Part shown: positions 58,368-64,000 of the stretch, one piece after another
Layout of the letters: every line of letters begins with the position of its first letter
How positions within the stretch are numbered: the stretch's first letter is position 1
NCBI RefSeq assembly: GCF_932294415.1
Contig: NC_065536.1
Coordinates: forward strand, 9,847,974-9,911,973
Origin: Quercus robur
Lineage: Eukaryota; Streptophyta; Magnoliopsida; Fagales; Fagaceae
Reading direction: 5' to 3'
DNA: 64,000 nt
Notes under the pieces: model-generated
The model's input: the letters and a program-made list of their open reading frames with translations, nothing else
Told to the model about the DNA's origin: nothing
Database searches by the model: none
Made by a program: the position numbers and the translations under genes

Positions 58368-58510
58368 TAGCTCCAGCAGAAGCTGTAAACAGCTCCAACA
58401 GAAGTTGTTTTGCTGAAACAGCTATAGCAAAAGCTACAAACAGCTCCAGCAGAAGCTGTAAACAGCTTCAGCATAAGCTGTAAACAGCTTCAGCATAAGC
58501 AGAAACAGCT
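58368..58510. repeat. 22-bp minisatellite
   Basis: About six units follow CAGCTCCAGCAGAAGCTGTA plus AA, with variants (CAGCTTCAGCATAAGCTGTA). AGCTGT/ACAGCT words make each unit partly self-complementary. Confidence 0.9.
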
Positions 58511-58774
58511 TATCTTGCCATTTTTAGCCAAACCATGAATTTAATATCAAATATATTTTCCTCAAAGCAAGATGTCATTTGGATGATATCATTCAACTGT
58601 GATAGCTGTGATTGATAGCTGTTACAGCTATAACATCAGCCTTAAAGTCTCTAACTTTCTTCTTTTGGCTAAAAAACAAAATCTCTTTAATAAAACCACT
58701 TACCTTGTCAAAGACTTTTTCTTATTTGCTAATTTTCCCTTCAACTAAGTTCTAATCTAGTTACATAGCTTGGC

Positions 58775-58783
58775 TCTATATAA
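58775..58783 (+). promoter_or_regulatory. TATA-box-like sequence inside the hAT interior
   Basis: CTATATAAA is followed about 30 bases later by a C-rich leader and tandem blocks. This could be a promoter, for example of a decayed LTR. I found no paired LTR. Confidence 0.3.
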
Positions 58784-58835
58784 AGAAGACCGAGGTACAC
58801 ACTAAAGGACAGACACCATCCATCCCTCTCATCCC

Positions 58836-59450
58836 CTTATTCTGAAACTTCATTCATTTTGTTGCCACATACACATTTTCATACTTCCCCATCTCTCTTA
58901 CAAAATCACTCTTCATAGATAACAACACAACACACATATTATAACACACCATTATCCATTTCCCATGTTTCCCACAATCCATTATTCTGAAACTTCATCA
59001 TTTTTGCTACCCAAAAACACATCTCCATCTCATTCTTTATTTATCATACAAAATCTCTCTTCTTTGAAAGCAACATGACACATTCCTTACAAAATACTCA
59101 TACATACTTCTCATATATCTTTAAACTCCATGACTCACAAAGTATACATATACAAGATACATAATTCTTATACATATTACAAAAACCATATCTCACAAAA
59201 TATATATATTTCTTACCATCTCCACACATCTTAAAACATATCAAACACTTTTCTAAGAACACATTACAAAAGCCCTTTCTCATGGAAGGCATATGAACAT
59301 CAATACTAAGGCCTTTCTCTTAAAAGGCATGAAAACTTCATGTTAAAGTCATTCTCATTGAAGACATACATTTCTAATATTTAAAGCTATTCTTATGAAA
59401 GACACAAACTTATGAAATTAAAAGTCCTTCTTATGAAAGACAATATCACT
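58836..59450. repeat. Two sets of degenerate tandem repeats
   Basis: A block beginning TTATTCTGAAACTTCAT recurs after about 143 bp (58839 and 58982). From 59270 a roughly 45-bp phrase, CCTTTCTCATGGAAGGCAT and variants, repeats about four times. Confidence 0.6.
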
Positions 59451-59879
59451 CATGTTTGACTAAAAACTAAAAGGGCATTACATGGGGAAAATCATTTAAG
59501 TGCATGATTAAGGGGACAAACTTAACCAACCGATACACACGGCTGGACATGCTCTCTCTCCCTCCAGTTGCACCCATTTTCCCTTTCAAATATGAAGTCA
59601 CCATGAAAGGATTCACTTCACCAAGCTGCTGAAATGTTAAGTCCACTGGTGTTGTACGGTTGGAGCCGCAAAGTATGAAGGTTGCTGAAATGCTAAGTCT
59701 ACTGATGCTACAGTTGGAGCTGCAAAATATGAAGATAAGTTATTATATTTTATCTTCGAATTTATATTATTAAATATATTTTATTCATTATCATTTTACC
59801 ACTGAATGCAAGTTATTTTAATATCATCTCACTATTTAATGAACATGATCTCACTAATACTTCATTAATGAACATACAT

Positions 59880-60110
59880 ATTAATAAATCGATCTACCAC
59901 CATTGCATATATATTATTTGGACATGAACCACCCTTGGACATATATTTTTTGGAAATGAACTACCATTGAATATATATTATTTGGACATGGACCATTGTT
60001 AGACATACCTTATTATGTTGAACATGAACCATGAACTGTAACTAGACATGAACTATTGGACTCATCCCATTGTTGGACATTTGACACCAAATTAATTATT
60101 TTCTAATATT
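59880..60110. repeat. Degenerate repeat of TTGGACATGAACCA words
   Basis: TTGGACAT, TGGACATGAACCA and CATTGAATATATATTATTTGG recur several times without strict period. Confidence 0.55.
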
Positions 60111-60713
60111 GGACATCACTTAATATACATAATAATAAAGTATCGACTTACCATTTAATCAAAGCTATCATGCTAAGCATATCATTTATCTATTTCAACC
60201 ATTATCATAATTCTAAGATTTTGGGTTTCATCTATTTTGTAAGCTTAAAAATACACTGGAAGCCATTAGTCTATGCAGCCCAATGTCGAGTTTCGAGTTG
60301 AACTCCCTAAAACAAATTCGGGCTTAGCAAAGTTACACTTCCTCTAAAGACACGTGGCTACGCACAAAAAACCGCCCCCGACAACTATTAGTTTTGATAC
60401 TTTGTGCTTTATGCACTTAGTATCATGACGTAGTTTAAATATTTTTTTTAGCAAATTTTTTTTAACGGGTCGGGTTGGGTCATGGGTCAACCCATTTTTG
60501 CTTTGGGTCAAGTATTTTTCGAGTCAAGTCGGATTAGAAAATTCTGACCTGTATTGCCATGTCTAACAACCACCCATACCTAATTTAACCCAACCAAACC
60601 CATGACCCATCACCATCCATAGCCAAAAACCCGTCACCAAAACCACACCCACAGCTAAACACTATGCCGAACCAAAACCACTACCACAAACCACAGTTAA
60701 AAAAAAAAAAAAA

Positions 60714-60835
60714 AAAAAACCCACCACCCACCCACCTTGATCTCAACCCCAACCAAAACCCACCACCACCCACCCATCTCGTTCTCAACCCCAGCCAAAA
60801 CCCACCACCCCGATCTCAACCCCATCAAAACCGTC
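60714..60835. repeat. Minisatellite, CACCCACC-type units
   Basis: GATCTCAACCCCAACCAAAA and CCCACCACC repeat about three times. The same phrase occurs at 55715-55745 on the other side of the nested hAT, so both belong to the outer element. Confidence 0.8.
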
Positions 60836-61256
60836 GCCGAGCACCAGCGATACCCACCAAATCAGACCTACAAAACCCACCAAATCATGACCACAATTGC
60901 TGACCACAAACCCTTGAAGCTTAATGGAGAGTAGATGAGTTTCAGAACGGAGGCAGTGTGATGAAAAGGGAAGGGAGATGATGCCTGGGTTATGAGGGAG
61001 AACTAGAGAACGAGAGGGAGAGTCTGAGAATCTGTGAGAGTCTAAGGGAAAGTCTGAGAGTCTGAGGAGAGAGAGAATAAGAAATAATAAAATATTATAC
61101 AATCTTGCTATAGTGCGCTCTAAAAAATGAGAGTGCACTGTAGCAAGATTGCAAATTTTATAGCATATACAAGTTTTGATGGAATGGGTTTTTGGGGTTT
61201 CAAATGCTAAAAAATAGCATTTATAGCATTTACAATTGTTTATGAGAATGCTCTTA

Positions 61257-61555
61257 AAACCACATCAAAATACAACTTTAACATTTTAATGTTCAACATA
61301 ATTTACTTAAAAGATACATTTCAAAATTTGGATAAGTGAATATAAATAGTCTTAAACATCCATATGAACTCTAATTTCAGACCTAGTGAGTAGTGAGTAC
61401 AAAAACTAAATTACTAAGATTTTAATCATACAAAGTTAAAGAAGAAAACTGAAGCTTTTCTCCGATGCTCTAGTTAATCAATGGAGACTGATTTCAAATT
61501 TTGAGAGCAATATGAAAATGCCAAAAACACATCTTTTGCTGAGTTCTGAATGACT
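61257..61555. repeat. Segmental duplication, copy Y, right part
   Basis: It continues the match to copy X from 40823 to about 41195, then diverges where the LINE fragment starts. Confidence 0.87.
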
Positions 61556-61564
61556 TCTTCTAAA

Positions 61565-62520
61565 GAATATTTTTATGAGTCAACCACACAAATGTTGAGA
61601 CCGAATTTCACTTCTCAGCTGCATCAAGGAACACAATGGGCCATAAATCTTGAGGGGGTTGTAGTGGAAGTGCCAGAAATTATCATTGCCGAAATTTTGG
61701 CGAATTCGGTCCACGTGATGGGGTGGTTCAATGCGAAGTTGAAGAAAGTTTTGGAGTTCATCTTCCCACTAACGAAAGCGCGTGTAAAGGAGGGGAGCTC
61801 ACCACTAACGGACAAGATTTGGGGGGAAATTCCAAATCCATGGTGGGGTTTCCTGTCCAACGGACCACTTCCAGAGGAGGAATGTCGGCTTGTATGAGAG
61901 ACGATACCCCAGATTTCCCTAAATCTGACACTATGCGAGATAAACCCATTGGAGTGCTTGACAGAGAGAAGCATGTTGGAGACAATGCCGATTTCCACCA
62001 ACATCATGAGCAGCAAAAACATCACGAAGCTACTCCAAGTTTTTCAGCCTACTTTGGAGTTCAGTCTGCAATCTGTCATGCAGAGAATGAATATGGGGGT
62101 GTTGGAGCATTGTCTGACTTTGATGCCATGGAAAGGCCAGATGACGAAAATGGTAAAGCTGATAGGATGGAATTTGAGGGAGGAAGCGAAGGCCCAACCT
62201 CCTACTGATGAGTGCCCTACAACCCATCATCATCTCATCATGAATATAATAGTGTGGAATAGCAGGGGCATTTTGAAGCCCAATTTTCAGAAGCATGTCA
62301 GGGATTTAACCCGAAATCATGATCAGGCGGTGTTTGTGGTGATGGAAACTTGTCTTGGTGGTGAGAGAGCAAAGGAAATCACCAACATGTCACCTTTTGA
62401 TGAAGCTATCTATACAACGACTATTGGATACATGGGTGGCTTATAGGTGCTGTGGAATTCAGATAAGGTGGAAATAACTCAGATGGCCAACACTGAGCAG
62501 GAAATTCACGTGTCTATTAA
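61565..62520 (+). mobile_element. L1-type LINE fragment (copy H): ORF1 end and endonuclease start
   Basis: Plus-strand frames at 61723-62208 give an ORF1 C-terminal tail (acidic and low complexity, ending GGSEGPTSY). From 62240 MNIIVWNSRGILKPNFQKHV and VFVVMETCLGGERAKEI form the first part of a plant L1 endonuclease, which stops at TAG near 62444. The rest of ORF2 is absent. Both ends are truncated, and I could not define target duplications. Confidence 0.75.
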
Positions 62521-62573
62521 TATTTGTATCTTGTAGTTTTGTTTGGGTATGTACTATATATGTATAGAACAAG

Positions 62574-63477
62574 GAAGTTAATTTCGTACTGTACCGGCCG
62601 GTATCACCGGAATTTGCCGTATCGGTGCTTAGGCTGGTACAGAAATACTCTTGTTTCATTTCGGTTTAAATACCGGCTGTGCCATAGTTGTTTCGAACAT
62701 ACTGGGATAAATACTGGGTTTCAGCGGAAAATAGATACTGAGCAAAACAAAAAAACTCAGAAAACCCCCCAAATTTCAAGATCCACCTCCTCACTCTTAC
62801 CACGGTTTTTCCTCCTTTTCTTCGTATTTGTCCCTGCTACGCATTTCTTCTTCTTTTCCTTTGTTTCCCCGGCCTTTGTTTCTATAGCCCCTTCATCTTC
62901 TTCATTTAACGTGTGTCTGTCTCTCTTTTTAGTTTTGGTACACTCACTTGAAAGTAGAAAAGTAGTTAGTCAAGAAGCAAGTGACAAGACTTCAAAGCAA
63001 AACGTGTGGAGGTCAAAAAAAGAATGAAAAAAAAAAAATACTTATAATGAAAGACTAATGGGCTACAACTGTAAGCAAGATGTGTGGAGTGAAAAAAAAG
63101 AACGAAAAAAAAAAAAAAAATCCTAATGAGTTAGGACTTCTAGTAGTTGACTGGGTGAGTCAGTAACTTATTATAATTTTTAAAATAAAATTTTTAAAAA
63201 TTTTAGCTATAGCTTCACTATGGTAACATGCATTTTTGTGTTTTGGTGAAACTAAAATAACTATACAGCTTCACTGCTGCTAATGCTCTAACTCCACCAA
63301 AAAATATAAAAAGTTGCCAAAGTGATATATTGAGTTATTAGAAATATAACATTGTATATTGTATAAAATAGTAAAATATAGCGGTAAACCAGAAACGGTA
63401 CACCGGTGTTGACCGGTATCCAAAATATATCGTACCACTGGCCAAACCGATACAGCCTCCGGTACGGTATTGACTTC
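62574..63477. mobile_element. CCGGT-rich inverted-repeat element (tentative)
   Basis: GAAGTTAATTTCGTACTG near 62574 and the reverse complement of 63477 (GAAGTCAATACCGTACCGG) are similar. Both sides carry CCGGTATC/TACCGG words. No target duplication or coding region is visible. Confidence 0.4.
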
Positions 63478-63479
63478 TT

Positions 63480-64000
63480 CGGTGTAAAATCGAATAGAGC
63501 TCTCTCTTCCATGCCCTTCAACTTGTTTGATGCTCTAGCAGCTGATAAGTGTACTACTATTCCTTGGACTTGGAGTTAATGCATATTTCTTTTCTTCATA
63601 GAGAAAAAAACACAAGCACATATCAGTTCGCTGAAGATGAGTTATGTGACAGAAGGAGCCTGCTGGGTCCATCTCTCTTCCAAAAAGCTTGGATTACAAT
63701 AGAAGGCAAACAAAAGTTGGGCACGGGCCCTGTCCAATGCAAAAGAATTGCCCATTGGGCTAAGAAATGGGCTTGTAGATTAGCAAAATCCCTCCTTTTT
63801 TTTAGGGAATAAATTATCCTTATTTATGATATTGAGTTAACCAAAATGAATGAACTTAGATCATCTCCAGCAGAATCAGTAAATTTTTGTACTGTTTGGA
63901 GAATGAACAATAAGTTTTACCTTTATCTATCAATTTTTTCAAATACATTTTCTAACAGACTCTCTATCTCATTCTCTATCTCATTTAAATATTATTTCTT
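63480..64000. other. Unassigned right edge
   Basis: The plus-strand frame 63549-63812 is open for 87 codons (for example KAWITIEGKQKLGTGPVQCK) but resembles nothing I can name. The final part is AT-rich. Confidence 0.35.

Larger units (their letters stand above)
55751..60565. mobile_element. hAT-like non-autonomous element, 4.8 kb
   Basis: The left end TAGACGTGGCAAAACGGGT faces the right end (reverse complement TAGACATGGCAATACAGGT), and subterminal GGGTCGGGT/GGTTGACCC words occur at both ends. It is flanked by ACCACCAC (55743-55750) and ACAACCAC (60566-60573), an 8-bp target duplication with one mismatch, as for hAT. No hAT transposase frame exists inside. The interior holds a SINE, a Helitron and tandem repeats. 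Confidence 0.8.
55397..61253. mobile_element. TTA-flanked TIR element, 5.86 kb including a nested hAT
   Basis: The left TIR GAGCATTCTCATCAACAA matches the reverse complement of the right end (GAGCATTCTCATAAACAA) and continues through TTGTAAA. TTA flanks both sides (55394-55396 and 61254-61256). The paralogous copy X has the empty site. Its own sequence is about 1 kb once the nested element is removed, with CACC/CCACC-rich interior. There is no transposase, so it is a MITE-like PIF/Harbinger derivative. Confidence 0.9.

Noticed and set aside
60664..60934. Pro/His-rich frames resembling an extensin
   Set aside because: Translation of the CACCCACC minisatellite. There is no signal peptide or SPPPP pattern.
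63549..63812. 87-codon plus-strand open frame as a gene
   Set aside because: No recognisable family, no splice or start support, and it lies in repeat-derived sequence.
1..64000. CRISPR arrays, prokaryotic operons or phage systems
   Set aside because: No regularly spaced short repeats with unique spacers and no prokaryotic gene organisation. The sequence is plant nuclear DNA.

Overview
This window is plant nuclear DNA: AT-rich, intron-bearing, full of plant-type L1 and RTE non-LTR retrotransposons, a Mutator-like (MULE) transposon, small TIR elements, a tRNA-derived SINE and a Helitron, plus one CC-NB-LRR resistance gene. A woody eudicot is likely. Oak/chestnut-type Fagales is my guess from the overall look of the resistance gene and LINE proteins, not something shown here. 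I see no bacterial genes, no rRNA and no intact tRNA gene.

Layout. 1-2.75 kb: truncated minus-strand L1 (copy D), then a TIR-bounded element with an internal minisatellite. 2.9-6.5 kb, 11.8 kb and 22-23 kb: scattered exons of at least two degenerate PDR-type (full-size ABCG) transporter genes on the minus strand. One of them has been pulled apart by retrotransposons: L1 copy A (6.6-11.1 kb) and an RTE-clade LINE (12.0-21.4 kb). The RTE itself hosts an inverted L1 copy B (13.3-14.6 kb) and a full-length L1 copy C (15.2-21.0 kb) with a 13-bp target-site duplication. 25.4-26.4 kb: inverted-repeat element. 28.3-31.7 kb: a large, uninterrupted CC-NB-LRR gene (minus), the only clear host gene. 32.76-39.68 kb: a complete MULE with about 0.55-0.7 kb TIRs and a 9-bp target duplication. 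It carries a MURA-like transposase (minus, broken by nonsense codons) and a convergent two-exon GRF-zinc-finger gene (plus, open). 40.4-41.2 kb: one copy of a segmental duplication. 45.27-50.1 kb: L1 with a C-terminal RNase H (copy E). 50.7-51.5 kb: a TTA-flanked MITE with a remarkable GC-rich TCGCGA/GATCGC array. 52.46-54.04 kb: 5'-truncated L1 copy F. 54.9-61.6 kb: the second copy of the segmental duplication, split by a TTA-flanked TIR element. That element contains a 4.8-kb hAT-like element, which in turn holds a SINE, a Helitron and minisatellites. 61.6-64 kb: an L1 fragment and a CCGGT-rich inverted-repeat element.

The most interesting items are the MULE, whose two convergent genes recall the mudrA/mudrB layout of maize MuDR but with a GRF zinc finger in the second slot, and an ATGA stop-start overlap between L1 ORF1 and ORF2 that is kept in three diverged copies. 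Also notable are the paralogous empty site that proves the 5.86-kb TTA element insertion, and the CpG-rich palindromic array. Most of the window is nested repeats. The resistance gene and the GRF gene are the only open reading frames that look functional.
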